Part shown: in pieces, positions 25,711-35,251 of the stretch
How the letters are laid out: the number at the start of each line of letters is the position of its first letter
How positions within the stretch are numbered: the first letter of the stretch is position 1
NCBI RefSeq assembly: GCF_025725665.1
Contig: NZ_CP107009.1
Location: 1,736,001 to 1,800,000, forward strand
Length of the DNA: 64,000 bases
Direction: 5' to 3'
Source of the DNA: Halomonas sp. LR3S48
GTDB lineage: Bacteria > Pseudomonadota > Gammaproteobacteria > Pseudomonadales > Halomonadaceae
Translations under genes and position numbers: made by a program
Notes under the pieces: model-generated
Told to the model about the DNA's origin: nothing
The model's database searches: none
Seen by the model: the letters and a program-made list of their open reading frames with translations, nothing else

Positions 25711-25793
25711 GCCATTCCAGCAGACAAGGCCGCGTCGCAAGTACATCACCCCTGCGCCGCTCGTGACGGCGCGGGACAAGCGGGTAGGAGTCA

Positions 25794-26762
25794 ATGAACG
25801 TAATGGTGAAGAGAAGGGTGCACGTGGCGGCTGCCGCCATCATCAGTAGCGATGGCCAGAAGGCGCTGATTGCTCGCCGTCCCTCCAACGTCGATCATGG
25901 CGGCCTGTGGGAGTTCCCGGGTGGCAAGCTGGCGCCCTATGAGACCGGGCTGGAAGGCCTCAAGCGCGAACTTCATGAGGAGCTCGGAGTGGAAATCAGA
26001 CGCGCTCAGCCGCTGATTCGTATCCACCATGAGTATCCCGACAAGCATATTCTGCTCGACGTCTGGCAGGTGCATGAGTTCAGTGGCGAGCCGTTCGGGC
26101 GTGAGGGGCAGGCGGTGCGCTGGGTGCCGCTCGAAGAGCTGGTCAACTACCCCTTCCCGGCGGCTAACCTGCCGATCCTGCAGGCTGTAATGCTGCCGAC
26201 CGAGTACCTGATCACGGCGGAAGAGGCCGACGAGGATATCTTCGACGCCTGCCTGGAGCGAGCGCTGGTCGAGGATGGCGTCCGTTTGGTGCAACTGCGT
26301 GCGAAGAGCCTCGACGAGGCGGCCTATCTGGCACGTGCCGAGCGGGCTCTGATGCTCTGCCGCCAGCACGGCGCGCAGCTGTTGCTCAATGCCGATCCGG
26401 CCCTGCTGGCGAAGGTCGATGCCGACGGCGTTCATCTTACCAGTGAGCGACTGATGAGCCTCGAGCGCCGACCCATCGCCGAAGACAAGTGGCTGGCGGC
26501 ATCGACCCATGACTTCAAGCAGCTCGACCAGGCGGCCCGCATCGGCTGCGACTTCGTCACCCTGTCGCCGCTGCGCACCACACCGTCGCATCCCGAGGTG
26601 GCACCGATGGGCTGGCACGATTTCCAGCAACTGGTGGAGCGCGCCGCCATGCCGGTGTTCGCATTGGGCGGAATGACCCGCTTCGACGCCAACCATGCCC
26701 GTGCCGTGGGCGCCCAGGGCATCGCCTCGATTCGCGACTTCTGGAAGGCGCCGGAGGCCTGA
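25794..26762 (+). CDS. Nudix hydrolase – thiamine-phosphate-synthase-like fusion
   Basis: Two-domain protein of 322 residues. Residues 8–130 are a MutT-type nudix domain with the complete box (GGKLAPYETGLEGLKRELHE, then ELGV; pattern GX5EX7REUXEEXGU), suggesting 8-oxo-dGTP or related pyrophosphohydrolase activity. Residues 140–318 are a TenI/ThiE-like TIM barrel (LVQLRAKSLDEAAY, DGVHLTSERL, FVTLSPLRTTPSHP, FALGGM). Fusions of this kind are known near secA/argJ in gammaproteobacteria. The second domain lacks obvious proof of ThiE activity and may have another role. A second ATG at 25803 is an alternative start. It is 83 bases after argJ. Confidence 0.9.
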   Translation: MNVMVKRRVHVAAAAIISSDGQKALIARRPSNVDHGGLWEFPGGKLAPYETGLEGLKRELHEELGVEIRRAQPLIRIHHEYPDKHILLDVWQVHEFSGEPFGREGQAVRWVPLEELVNYPFPAANLPILQAVMLPTEYLITAEEADEDIFDACLERALVEDGVRLVQLRAKSLDEAAYLARAERALMLCRQHGAQLLLNADPALLAKVDADGVHLTSERLMSLERRPIAEDKWLAASTHDFKQLDQAARIGCDFVTLSPLRTTPSHPEVAPMGWHDFQQLVERAAMPVFALGGMTRFDANHARAVGAQGIASIRDFWKAPEA

Positions 26763-27020
26763 GCTTCTAGCTACTTGCTCGGAACATGAGTCCGGAACGG
26801 CCGCGGAAACCGGCTAGCCGTGGGCCGTGCGGGCATGGCTCGCTTGCGCCAGACCGAAACCCCAATGCTTCACGAGCCGGGCGACGCGTCGGGGAAGAAC
26901 AAGGTCCCTCTTGCTTCCCCTCGATCGACATCCCTGTCGATCGCCGCTGCCCGGCTCGTTTGCATCGGCGCTCTGGCTAAATCGCTCGCATGCCTCTCCC
27001 CGGCCACTACCCGCGATGCG

Positions 27021-27923
27021 TCAGTCTCTATACCGCCGGGTCAGGTCGCCATAGGCGTCGATGCGGCGGTCGCGCAGGTAGGGCCAGATGCGCCGTACGT
27101 CCTCGCCGCGGCTCATGTCGAGGGTCACCAGCAAACGCTCGGCCTTGGTGCCTCCATGGGCCAGCAGCTCACCCTGGGGCCCGGCGACGAAGCTGCCGCC
27201 CCAGAAGTCGATGCCGTCGCCGACGCCGGAATGATCCGGCTCGTGGCCGACGCGGTTGGCCACGATCACCGGCAGCCCGTTGGCCACCGCATGGCTGCGC
27301 TGGATCAGCGTCCAGGCTTCCTTCTGGCGCGCCTTCTCGGCGTCGTCGTCCGAGGGGCTCCAGCCGATGGCGGTGGGGTAGAGCAATACTTCGGCACCGG
27401 CCAGTGCCATCAGTCGCGCCGCTTCCGGGTACCACTGGTCCCAGCACACCAGCAGCCCCAGTCGGCCCACCGAGGTGTCGATGGGCTGGAAGCCCTGCTT
27501 GCGGCTGTCGTCCTGATCGCCCGGTGCGAAGTAGAACTTCTCGTAGAAGCCCGGGTCGTCGGGGATGTGCATCTTGCGGTAGACGCCCACCTGGCCGTGG
27601 TCGCGGTCGTAGACCACGGCGGTATTGTGGTAGAGCCCCGGGGCGCGGCGTTCGAACAGTGAGCCCACCAGCACGATGCCGAGCTCGGCGGCCAGGGCAG
27701 CGAGGCGCTGGCCGGTGGGGCCGTCCAGCGGCTCGGCCAGGTCGAATAGCTCGGTGGCTTCGTACTGACAGAAATAGTGGGTGGCATGCAGTTCCTGGAG
27801 CAGTACCAGTTCGGCTCCGGCGGCGGCCAGCTCGCGTACGCCTGCTTCGCTCTCGGCCAGGCTGCGCTCCTTGTCCGGCCAGGCGGGTTGCTGGACCAGG
27901 CCGACCTTGAGGGTGCGGGTCAT
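27021..27923 (-). CDS. aguB: N-carbamoylputrescine amidase AguB
   Basis: Nitrilase-superfamily amidase of 300 residues that hydrolyses N-carbamoylputrescine to putrescine, CO2 and ammonia. The catalytic triad is visible: Glu in LLQELHATHYF, Lys in RKMHIPDDPGF, Cys in CWDQWYPEAARLMAL. The sequence HIPDDPGFYEKFYF is characteristic of AguB. The start ATG (27923) overlaps the aguA stop codon by 4 bases, so the two are translationally coupled. The longer frame upstream runs into aguA and is not used. Confidence 0.95.
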   Translation of the reverse strand: MTRTLKVGLVQQPAWPDKERSLAESEAGVRELAAAGAELVLLQELHATHYFCQYEATELFDLAEPLDGPTGQRLAALAAELGIVLVGSLFERRAPGLYHNTAVVYDRDHGQVGVYRKMHIPDDPGFYEKFYFAPGDQDDSRKQGFQPIDTSVGRLGLLVCWDQWYPEAARLMALAGAEVLLYPTAIGWSPSDDDAEKARQKEAWTLIQRSHAVANGLPVIVANRVGHEPDHSGVGDGIDFWGGSFVAGPQGELLAHGGTKAERLLVTLDMSRGEDVRRIWPYLRDRRIDAYGDLTRRYRD

Positions 27924-28981
27924 GACGTTTCTCCTTGCTGTGTAACGGCGTGCAGGCTGCCCCGGGGGAGCTGCATGGTCAGACAGTGCAGGCTGCCGTG
28001 TTGGCGGATCACGCTCAGGCAGTCGATCGGAACGATGTCGCGGCCGGGAAAGGCCTCGGCCAGGGCGGCGAGCGCCCGACTGTCGGCAGCATCGCCATAG
28101 ACCGGCACCAGCACCGCGGAGTTCACGATCAGGAAGTTGGCATAAGTAGCCGGCAGCCGATGCCCGTCCATCGGGTCGAAGCACGGGCGCGGCCAGGGCA
28201 GCGGCACCAGGCGATAGGGTCGGCCGTCGGCGCGACGAAATGCTTGAAGCTCGGCCTCCATGGCGGCAAGGGCAGGGTAGTGCGGGTCGGCTTCGTCGTC
28301 GCAGCGCACGTAGGCGATGGTGCCCGGATCGCAGAAGCGCGCCAGGGTATCGATGTGGCTGTCGGTGTCGTCGCCTTCCAGGTGGCCATTGGCCAGCCAC
28401 AGTACCCGCTTGATACCGAAATCGGCTTTCAGCAACGCTTCCACTGCGGCACGGTCCAGCTCGGGGTTGCGATTGGGATTGAGCAGGCAGGCCTCGGTAG
28501 TGAGCAGGGTGCCTTCGCCGTCGGTGTCGATGGCGCCGCCTTCGAGCACGGTGCTGCGGCTCTCGACCGGGCAGGCGTAGACCCCGGCCTCGGCCAGGTG
28601 ATGGGTCAGGCGATTGTCGCGCCCGGCCTCGAACTTGCCGCCCCAGCCGGTGAACACGTAGTCGAGCAGCAGGAGCTCACCGTCACGCTCGATGGCGATG
28701 GGGCCGTGGTCGCGAGCCCAGGTGTCATCGGCGTTGGCCACCACTAACCGCAGGCGTGCAGGGTCGACCCCGAGGTTGACGAAGCGGCGGGCGAGATGAT
28801 TTCGGGTGGCGGCATTGGGCACCGCTATGAGCACGTGCTGGTAGCGTGCCATGGCCACCACCATCGCTTCCATGGTGGCCTCGATACGTTCGAGCATTGG
28901 CGCCCAGTCGCTGGTCGGACTGGGCCAGGTGAGCTGAACGGCATCCTGGGGGTGCCATTCGGGAAGCAGGCGATTGGCCAT
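27920..28981 (-). CDS. aguA: Agmatine deiminase AguA
   Basis: Agmatine deiminase of the guanidino-group-modifying (PPAD) superfamily, 353 residues; converts agmatine to N-carbamoylputrescine. Active-site marks: DDTWARDHGP, LEGGAIDTDG, GHLEGDDTDSHID, and the nucleophilic cysteine at residue 333 in GSLHCLTMQLP. With AguB it forms the agmatine route to putrescine. First gene of a two-gene operon; 160 bases separate it from the divergent lolC/E gene, and the promoters of both must lie there. Confidence 0.95.
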   Translation of the reverse strand: MANRLLPEWHPQDAVQLTWPSPTSDWAPMLERIEATMEAMVVAMARYQHVLIAVPNAATRNHLARRFVNLGVDPARLRLVVANADDTWARDHGPIAIERDGELLLLDYVFTGWGGKFEAGRDNRLTHHLAEAGVYACPVESRSTVLEGGAIDTDGEGTLLTTEACLLNPNRNPELDRAAVEALLKADFGIKRVLWLANGHLEGDDTDSHIDTLARFCDPGTIAYVRCDDEADPHYPALAAMEAELQAFRRADGRPYRLVPLPWPRPCFDPMDGHRLPATYANFLIVNSAVLVPVYGDAADSRALAALAEAFPGRDIVPIDCLSVIRQHGSLHCLTMQLPRGSLHAVTQQGETS

Positions 28982-29141
28982 GAACGAAGCCTCTTGAGTC
29001 GCGTCTTAAGACGGTGCCGGGTACCGAGTCGGCGCAATGTAGGATGGTGCAACTGATGATGCAAGCTTCGTGGAATGATTGCGCACCCGATGCAGCGCGG
29101 CGCAAAAAACCGTACCATGGCCACCTCTGACAAGGAACGCG

Positions 29142-30386
29142 ATGATGCTCGACCGCCTGCCACTGCTGATCGGGTTGCGCTATGTGCGCGCCAAGCGCCG
29201 CAACCACTTCATTTCTTTCATATCCTTGACCTCCATGCTGGGCCTGATGCTGGGCGTGGCGGTACTGATCCTGGTGCTCTCAGTGATGAACGGCTTCGAC
29301 CACGAGCTGCGCACGCGCATTCTCGGCATGGTGCCGCACACCAAGATCGAGTCGCGCAGCGGGCTGGTCGAGTGGGAAGCCTTGGCCGAACAGCTGATGC
29401 AGCGCGAGCGGGTGATCGGTGCCGCACCCTATGTCGAACAGCAGGGCATGTTTTCGGTAGCCGGGCGCAACGAGGGCGCCATGGTCAACGGAATACATCC
29501 CGAGTGGGAGGATCGTGTCTCGATCATCGGCCGCCACATGCGGCAGGGTAGCCTCGATGACCTGCAGCCTGGCGAGTGGAACATCGTGCTGGGTTCGTTG
29601 CTGGCGCGCCATCTAGGCGTAGGGGTCGGCGATCGGGTGACGCTGCTGGTACCCGAGGCGTCGATCACCCCGGCGGGAGTCTTCCCGCGCCTCAAGCGCT
29701 TCACGGTGAGCGGCGTCTTCAGCGTCGGCGCCGACCTCGACGCCAACCTGGCCTACGCCAACATCGAGGACATGCAGACCTTGGCGCGCCTGGGCGATGC
29801 CGTGGGTGGGCTGCGCCTGGAACTGAACGACCTGTTCGCCGCCGGTGCCGAGACCCGCGCCATCGTCAACCAGTTGGGCAGCGGCTACCGCGGCATCGAC
29901 TGGACTTTCTCCCACGGCAACCTGTTCCAGGCGATCCAGATGGAGAAGCGCATGATCGCGCTGCTGCTGACCGTGATCATCGCCGTCGCCGCATTCAACA
30001 TTGTCTCGACCCTGGTGATGGTGGTGACCGACAAGCATGCCGACATCGCCATCCTGCGTACCATTGGCGCGACCCCGCGCTCGATCATGGGCATCTTCGT
30101 GGTGCAGGGGATGGCGATCGGTGTGATCGGTATCGCCATCGGTGTGGGGCTCGGTATCCTGCTGGCGCTGACCGTGTCCGACCTTATCGGCTGGGTGGAG
30201 TCGACACTCGGCATCCAGTTCCTCGACGCCGGGGTCTATTTCATCAGCGACCTGCCGTCACGCCTGCACTGGGACGACGTGCGTGACATCGTTGCCGCCG
30301 CTTTCGGCCTGACCTTCCTGTCCACTCTCTATCCGGCCTGGCGCGCCTCGCGTGTGCAGCCCGCGGAGGTACTGCGCTATGAGTGA
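29142..30386 (+). CDS. Lipoprotein-releasing ABC transporter membrane subunit (LolC/LolE/LolF family)
   Basis: Inner-membrane subunit of the Lol system that extracts outer-membrane lipoproteins for LolA; 414 residues. Layout: TM segment near 22–45 ([20 protein letters not shown]), a large periplasmic domain, then three TM segments including [20 protein letters not shown], and the C-terminal [18 protein letters not shown]. Only one such gene precedes lolD here, whereas E. coli and Pseudomonas have separate lolC and lolE, so this may be a LolF-type protein. Tandem ATGs at 29142 and 29145 follow AAGGAA; the second has slightly better spacing. Confidence 0.93.
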   Translation: MMLDRLPLLIGLRYVRAKRRNHFISFISLTSMLGLMLGVAVLILVLSVMNGFDHELRTRILGMVPHTKIESRSGLVEWEALAEQLMQRERVIGAAPYVEQQGMFSVAGRNEGAMVNGIHPEWEDRVSIIGRHMRQGSLDDLQPGEWNIVLGSLLARHLGVGVGDRVTLLVPEASITPAGVFPRLKRFTVSGVFSVGADLDANLAYANIEDMQTLARLGDAVGGLRLELNDLFAAGAETRAIVNQLGSGYRGIDWTFSHGNLFQAIQMEKRMIALLLTVIIAVAAFNIVSTLVMVVTDKHADIAILRTIGATPRSIMGIFVVQGMAIGVIGIAIGVGLGILLALTVSDLIGWVESTLGIQFLDAGVYFISDLPSRLHWDDVRDIVAAAFGLTFLSTLYPAWRASRVQPAEVLRYE

Positions 30387-31113
30387 TTCAGCCACCGCGA
30401 AAAAAGAAGAACTCATGCAGCGCACGGCCAGTGGCAAGGTGATGCTGGCCTGCCGCGATCTGGCTCGGATCTATCACGAGGGTCCCCAGGACGTTACCGT
30501 GCTCGACGGGCTTTCCCTCGAGGTGCGTGCCGGTGAGCGGGTCGCCGTGGTAGGCAGTTCAGGGTCGGGCAAGACCACGCTGCTCAATCTGCTGGGAGGG
30601 TTGGACCGTCCCACGCGCGGCGAGGTAGCGATCGCCGGCGAGTCCTTGCTCGACCTGGGCGAGGCGGCGCTGGGCAAGTTCCGCAATCGCCATATCGGCT
30701 TCGTCTACCAGTTCCACCACCTGCTCGCCGAATTCACGGCACTGGAGAACGCTGCGCTGCCGTTGATCATTCGTGGCCAGCGCAAGAAGGTGGCCGAGGT
30801 ACGGGCTCGCGATCTGCTGGACAAGGTGGGCATCGGGCACCGGGCCGACCATAAGCCAGGCGAACTCTCGGGCGGCGAGCGCCAGCGTGTGGCTATTGCC
30901 CGGGCGCTGGTCACCGACCCCAGCCTGGTGCTCATGGACGAGCCGACCGGCAATCTCGACCAGAGTACCGCGGCCAGCATCCTGGCTTTGATGGACGAGC
31001 TGGCCCGCACCACAGAATGCGCCTTCGTCGTGGTGACCCACGACCCCTCGCTTGCCGCTCATCAGGATCGGGTGATGCGTTTGGATGGGGGGCGTCTCAC
31101 CGAGCAGTCCTGA
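30379..31113 (+). CDS. lolD: Lipoprotein-releasing system ATP-binding protein LolD
   Basis: ABC ATPase of 244 residues driving lipoprotein release with the LolC/E-type subunit. Motifs: Walker [10 protein letters not shown], the LolD-typical Q-loop segment [18 protein letters not shown], signature LSGGERQR, Walker [13 protein letters not shown], and VVTHD. Start ATG 30379 overlaps the upstream stop by 8 bases and has a GGAGGT site inside the previous gene. An internal ATG at 30415 is possible. Confidence 0.96.
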   Translation: MSDSATAKKEELMQRTASGKVMLACRDLARIYHEGPQDVTVLDGLSLEVRAGERVAVVGSSGSGKTTLLNLLGGLDRPTRGEVAIAGESLLDLGEAALGKFRNRHIGFVYQFHHLLAEFTALENAALPLIIRGQRKKVAEVRARDLLDKVGIGHRADHKPGELSGGERQRVAIARALVTDPSLVLMDEPTGNLDQSTAASILALMDELARTTECAFVVVTHDPSLAAHQDRVMRLDGGRLTEQS

Positions 31114-31143
31114 GTCCTTCTGCCAGGCCTTCGCGTTCCTCTC

Positions 31144-31167
31144 TGAGCCCCATGTCCATGGGGCTCA
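31144..31167. terminator. Bidirectional hairpin between lolD and the DUF2062 gene
   Basis: Perfect 10-bp stem TGAGCCCCAT/ATGGGGCTCA with a 4-base loop, between convergent genes; its right arm includes the stop codon of the DUF2062 gene. No long T-run. Confidence 0.6.
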
Positions 31168-31704
31168 ATCGTTCATTTCGCGGCGCCGCAACCGGCGCTT
31201 AGTGGTGCGCTGTTTCCAGCTGCGCGAGATATGCCAGCGCCAGATCAGACGCACCAGCAGATTCACCAGGATGGCCAGCACGATGGCCGTTGCCACCGAG
31301 CCAAGCGCCAAGGCGGGCAGAATGTCGGCCATGCGTTCAGCGATCCAGCGAGTCGAGATGCGTGCGGGCGCCTCCCGTGCCGGGGTATCCATCAGCCAGG
31401 CACCGATCCGGTAGTTGCCATAGAAGACCAGCGGCATGGTCAGGGGGTTGGTGATCCATACCAGGCCCACCGAGAGCGGCAGGTTGCAGCGCAGGAGCCA
31501 GGCGCCGAAGGCTGCGACCGCCATCTGGCAGGGGATCGGCAGCATGGCGCTGAAAAGACCCACGGAAAAGGCATTGGCCACGGTGCGCCGGGAGAGCACC
31601 CATAGCCCGGGATCGCCGATCATACGGCTCATGAAGCGCAGCGAGCGCTGGCGCCTGAGCGTTTCGGGATTGGGCATGTAGCGCTGCAGGAATCGCCGCG
31701 GCAT
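31165..31704 (-). CDS. DUF2062 domain membrane protein
   Basis: Membrane protein of 179 residues of the DUF2062 family, function unknown. Marks: basic N-terminus MPRRFLQRYMPNPETLR, the conserved region SVGLFSAMLPIPCQMAVAA, WITNPLTMPLVFYGNYRIG, and a C-terminal membrane helix followed by a very basic tail. Same gene neighbourhood (lolD, DUF2062, comEC) in Pseudomonas. It is transcribed opposite to its neighbours, divergent from comEC. Confidence 0.9.
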   Translation of the reverse strand: MPRRFLQRYMPNPETLRRQRSLRFMSRMIGDPGLWVLSRRTVANAFSVGLFSAMLPIPCQMAVAAFGAWLLRCNLPLSVGLVWITNPLTMPLVFYGNYRIGAWLMDTPAREAPARISTRWIAERMADILPALALGSVATAIVLAILVNLLVRLIWRWHISRSWKQRTTKRRLRRREMND

Positions 31705-31832
31705 GTCGGGTTGGCTCGCTGCTTCGGGACCCGGGTATTATCCATGTATGGAAGGTGGCTCGCCATGCTGGGGGCGGAAAGTGGCTCAACGGAGTGAATC
31801 GGGCTGGAGCTGGGAATCAAGGGGGCGAGGGA

Positions 31833-34124
31833 GTGCGATGGGGTATGGCAATGCCGCTGGCGTTGGCAGCGCTGGTCGGCGTGGGGTTGGGGCGCTGGGC
31901 GCCGTCAGGCCTGTTCGAATTCTGGTCGCTGTGCCTGCTGTTCTTGCTCGCGCGAGGCGAATGGCGGGCTGTCGCCTTGGGAGCGGTCATTGCCTTCTCG
32001 GCGTCCCAGGTGTTGCTGGCCAAAGGTGCCGTGTTGCCCGACGGGTTGCTGCGGGCCGATCTCGCCCTGGAAGGGCGCATCGAGTCCGTCGAGGGGGAGG
32101 GGAAGCTCAGCCGCTTGATGGTGCGCGTCGACGCGTGCCGGCCAAGGGACCTGGCCAGGCTGCCATGCGATTCCCTGCGCCGGGTGCGGCTGAGCTTCTT
32201 CGAGGCACCTGAGATCGAGCCCGGCGAACGCTGGGCTATGACCGTACGGCTGAGGCCTCCGGCAGGGTTCGCCAACCCCGGTACCTTCGATTACGGTGCC
32301 TGGCTATGGCGCGAGGGTATCCAGGCCACCGGCTACGTGCGCAGCGAGCCCGCCGCCGAGCGGCTGACGGCGGCGCCAACGTCGTTGCGCCAGCAGGCGC
32401 TTGGCTACCTCGACGAACAGCCGTTCTCCTCGCAGACCCAGCGCTGGTTGGCTGCCCTGACCCTGGGGGCGGGTGAGCGGCTCGCGCGTGACGACTGGGA
32501 TCTGCTCAACGCCAGCGGCACCACCCATCTCGTGGTGATTTCCGGCCTGCATGTAGGGCTGATGGCGGCCTTCACGCTGCTGGTTGCGCGCGGTCTGGCC
32601 CGGCTGGTCATGCCGCGGCGTTGGCGAATGGCGGTTTGGCCTTGGTGGCTGGCCGCTGCCGCGGCCGTCGGCTACGCCTGGCTGGCTGGGCTGCAGCCAC
32701 CAGCCATGCGTGCCATGATCATGACCCTGGTGGGATTGTGGGTGGCCAGCGGGCGACATGCCCCAGGCCCTTGGCAGGCGTGGTGGCTGGCCTTGGGGCT
32801 GGTGATGGTGCTCGACCCTCTGTCGGCCTGGCGACCCGGGCTGTGGCTGTCATTTCTTGCCGTGGCGCTGCTGATCCTGATCTGGCAGGGCCGACCGCGA
32901 CCTCGGGGAGTAACCGGCTGGGGATGGGGGCTGGTACGCACGCAGCTGCTTCTGGCTCCGCTGATGGCGGCCGCCGTGCTGCTGGCATTTGCCCGGCTGG
33001 CACCAGCGGCGCCGCTGGTCAACCTGATAGCGGTGCCGCTGGTGAGCCTCCTGTTGGTACCACTCGGCCTGCTGGGCTGGCTATTCGCGCCTTTGCCCTA
33101 TCTCGGCAGCCTGTGCTGGTGGCTGTTCGAACGTACCGCCTGGCTATTGGTGGAACTGCTGGAGCTGGCCGTGGAGCGCTTGCCACTGTGGTGGCCCTCG
33201 CCGGAGCTGGTCCTGCCGCTGGCGCTGATGCTCGGTCTCCTGGCACTGCTATGGGCACTACCCGGACTGGCCAAGGCGCTACGCCTTGGCGCTACGCTGT
33301 TGCTGGTGCCGGCCATGCTGGGGTTGACGGCGCCGCTGCCGGAGGGGGGCGCTCTCCGGGTCAGAGTGCAGGACGTCGGCCAGGGGCAACTGATCGAGCT
33401 GCGCAGCGCCAACTATCGCCTGCTCTACGACAGCGGACCCCGCTTCGCATCGGGATTCGCTCCGCTGAGTTCGCTATGGCCGAAGGGGCAGCACTTCGAT
33501 GAGGTGATAGTCAGCCACGGCGATCTCGACCATGCCGGGGGTGTGGCCGTACTGGCCGAGCAGCATGCGGTGGGAGGGTATCTGGCACCTCCCGGCGAGT
33601 CTGTCGGCGTACCCTTCGAGGCCTGCCTGCGCGGCCAGGCCTGGCAGCGGGACGGAGTGTCCTATCGGGTGCTCTGGCCGCCCGAGGAGACGGAGCCTCT
33701 TGCCGGCAACGATCGCTCCTGCGTGCTGGAAGTGACGGCAGGCAGCGATCGCTTGCTGATCACCGGTGATGTCGGGAGAGAGATCGAGCGTCAATTCCTG
33801 TTGGACGTCACGCTTCCTGTGACCCTGCTGGTGGCGGGGCACCATGGCAGCCGCACCAGCTCGGGGCCGCAGCTGGTGCAGTGGGTAACACCGCGGCACG
33901 TGATCTACAGTGCTGCCCGCCATGGCGCCTTCGGTCACCCCCATGACGAAGTGGTGCGACGCTTTCGGCGTGCCGGCAGCTGTCAGTGGAATACCGCCCT
34001 GGATGGCGCCGTGACTTTCTGGCTCGGCCGCGAGGAGGAGGTCTCGCCGCGTGCTGTGCGTGGCATGCCCTGGCGTCGCGGCGGTGTCGAAGGCAGGTGC
34101 CATGCGGTAGAATCGCGCCATTGA
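31833..34124 (+). CDS. DNA internalization protein ComEC/Rec2
   Basis: Polytopic protein of about 763 residues expected to form the inner-membrane DNA uptake channel in natural transformation. Domains: N-terminal DUF4131 (membrane plus an OB-like region, ending GFANPGTFDYGAWLW), the Competence membrane domain (STTHLVVISGLHVGLMA-type segment, here SGTTHLVVISGLHVG), and the C-terminal metallo-beta-lactamase-like domain (VQDVGQGQLIEL, VSHGDLDHAGG, LLITGDVGREIE, VAGHHGSRTSS), all intact. The start is uncertain: GTG 31833 directly follows GGGGGCGAGG, ATG 31845 is an alternative, and the frame is open from 31755. The other competence genes are not in view. Confidence 0.92.
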   Translation: MRWGMAMPLALAALVGVGLGRWAPSGLFEFWSLCLLFLLARGEWRAVALGAVIAFSASQVLLAKGAVLPDGLLRADLALEGRIESVEGEGKLSRLMVRVDACRPRDLARLPCDSLRRVRLSFFEAPEIEPGERWAMTVRLRPPAGFANPGTFDYGAWLWREGIQATGYVRSEPAAERLTAAPTSLRQQALGYLDEQPFSSQTQRWLAALTLGAGERLARDDWDLLNASGTTHLVVISGLHVGLMAAFTLLVARGLARLVMPRRWRMAVWPWWLAAAAAVGYAWLAGLQPPAMRAMIMTLVGLWVASGRHAPGPWQAWWLALGLVMVLDPLSAWRPGLWLSFLAVALLILIWQGRPRPRGVTGWGWGLVRTQLLLAPLMAAAVLLAFARLAPAAPLVNLIAVPLVSLLLVPLGLLGWLFAPLPYLGSLCWWLFERTAWLLVELLELAVERLPLWWPSPELVLPLALMLGLLALLWALPGLAKALRLGATLLLVPAMLGLTAPLPEGGALRVRVQDVGQGQLIELRSANYRLLYDSGPRFASGFAPLSSLWPKGQHFDEVIVSHGDLDHAGGVAVLAEQHAVGGYLAPPGESVGVPFEACLRGQAWQRDGVSYRVLWPPEETEPLAGNDRSCVLEVTAGSDRLLITGDVGREIERQFLLDVTLPVTLLVAGHHGSRTSSGPQLVQWVTPRHVIYSAARHGAFGHPHDEVVRRFRRAGSCQWNTALDGAVTFWLGREEEVSPRAVRGMPWRRGGVEGRCHAVESRH

Positions 34125-34157
34125 TCGCGACGGTCGTTGCGTGAAGAGGGGAAGTCG

Positions 34158-34826
34158 ATGGACATGATGGATGCGCTCATCGCCGGCGGCTGGCTGATGA
34201 TCCCGCTGCTGGGATGTTCGCTGCTGGCGACGGTGATCATCATCGAGCGCCTCTGGACCCTGCGTGCCAAGCGTATCGCGCCTTACGGGCTGGGGCAGGA
34301 AGTCTGTTCGCTGGTGGCGCGCGGCCAGGTCAACCTCTACTGGCTGGAGGGCCATTCGCCGCTGGGTGGCGTGCTGGCTGCCGGGCTGCGCAATGCGCGC
34401 CTGGGCCACGAGCAGGTCAGGGCGCGGCTGCAGGAGGCCGCCACAGCGGTGATTCACGACATGGAGCGCTTCCTGACTCCCTTGGGTACCATTGCCGCCA
34501 TTACGCCGCTGATCGGTCTGCTGGGTACCGTGGTGGGGATGATCGACGTGTTCGCGGTGATCGTTTCCGCCGACGGCGCGGGGCGTACCGCCGAACTGGC
34601 CGGCGGCATCTCGCGCGCCCTGGTCACCACCGCGGCGGGCCTCACTGTGGCGATTCCGGCGCTGATGTTCCATCGTTATTTCCTGCGCCGTATCGAGGAG
34701 ATCACCGTACGCATGGAAGAACAGGCTGGGCAGGTAGTGGAATTTCTCGCCCACTATCGTGGCGAGCTGGGCTTCAGCGAGCAGCGTGAAGGTGAGCGTC
34801 CCACGGTGGAGACCCGAGGCTCGTGA
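34158..34826 (+). CDS. exbB: ExbB/TolQ-type proton channel protein
   Basis: MotA/TolQ/ExbB family protein of 222 residues, part of a proton-driven motor that energises outer-membrane processes. TM helices at about 10–30, and a pair in PLGTIAAITPLIGLLGTVVGM and ALVTTAAGLTVAIPALMF. Start ATG 34158 with GAGGGGAAG. Overlaps exbD by 4 bases. No tonB or tolA follows; lpxK-linked exbBD pairs like this also occur in Pseudomonas, where their role is not settled. TAGAAT at 34107–34112 could be its -10 element. Confidence 0.9.
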   Translation: MDMMDALIAGGWLMIPLLGCSLLATVIIIERLWTLRAKRIAPYGLGQEVCSLVARGQVNLYWLEGHSPLGGVLAAGLRNARLGHEQVRARLQEAATAVIHDMERFLTPLGTIAAITPLIGLLGTVVGMIDVFAVIVSADGAGRTAELAGGISRALVTTAAGLTVAIPALMFHRYFLRRIEEITVRMEEQAGQVVEFLAHYRGELGFSEQREGERPTVETRGS

Positions 34827-35251
34827 AGTTCGCGCGTCGTCGCCGTGATCCGGTGGAGGTCAACCTCACGCCGCTCATCGACGTGGTCTTCCTGCTGCTG
34901 ATCTTCTTCATGGTATCGACCACTTTCGAGACTCGTCAGGCGCTCGAGCTCACGCTCCCTGAGAGCGCTGCGGGAGTTGACCTTGAGGTCTCGCCGGTCA
35001 CGCTGGTGGTAACCGAGCAGGGACGCTACCGACTGGGTGAGCGGGAACTCGCCGCCGCCGAGCTTGGCGATGCGCTTGCCGTCGAGGCCGATCAGGCCAG
35101 ATTGCATGGGCTGGTGGTCGAGGCCGATGCCCGGGCGATGCATGCCGATGTGGTGCGAGCACTCGACCAGGCGGGGATGCTCGGCATCCGTCAAGTTCGC
35201 ATCGCCACGCGCGAAACACAGGCAATATCTACGCAAGCGGAGACACCGTGA
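34823..35251 (+). CDS. exbD: ExbD/TolR-type proton channel protein
   Basis: Partner of the ExbB-like protein, 142 residues, GTG start overlapping the exbB stop. One N-terminal TM helix with the essential aspartate (LTPLIDVVFLLLIFFMV) and a periplasmic C-terminal domain. Overlaps the next gene msbA by 4 bases, so exbB-exbD-msbA-lpxK are coupled. Confidence 0.92.
   Translation: MKFARRRRDPVEVNLTPLIDVVFLLLIFFMVSTTFETRQALELTLPESAAGVDLEVSPVTLVVTEQGRYRLGERELAAAELGDALAVEADQARLHGLVVEADARAMHADVVRALDQAGMLGIRQVRIATRETQAISTQAETP

Noticed and set aside
26763..27020. Small gene or terminator between the nudix fusion and aguB
   Set aside because: Only short frames without ribosome sites and no convincing hairpin were seen.
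33474..34754. 426-codon frame antisense to comEC/exbB
   Set aside because: Crosses two clear genes on the other strand and has no protein-like features.
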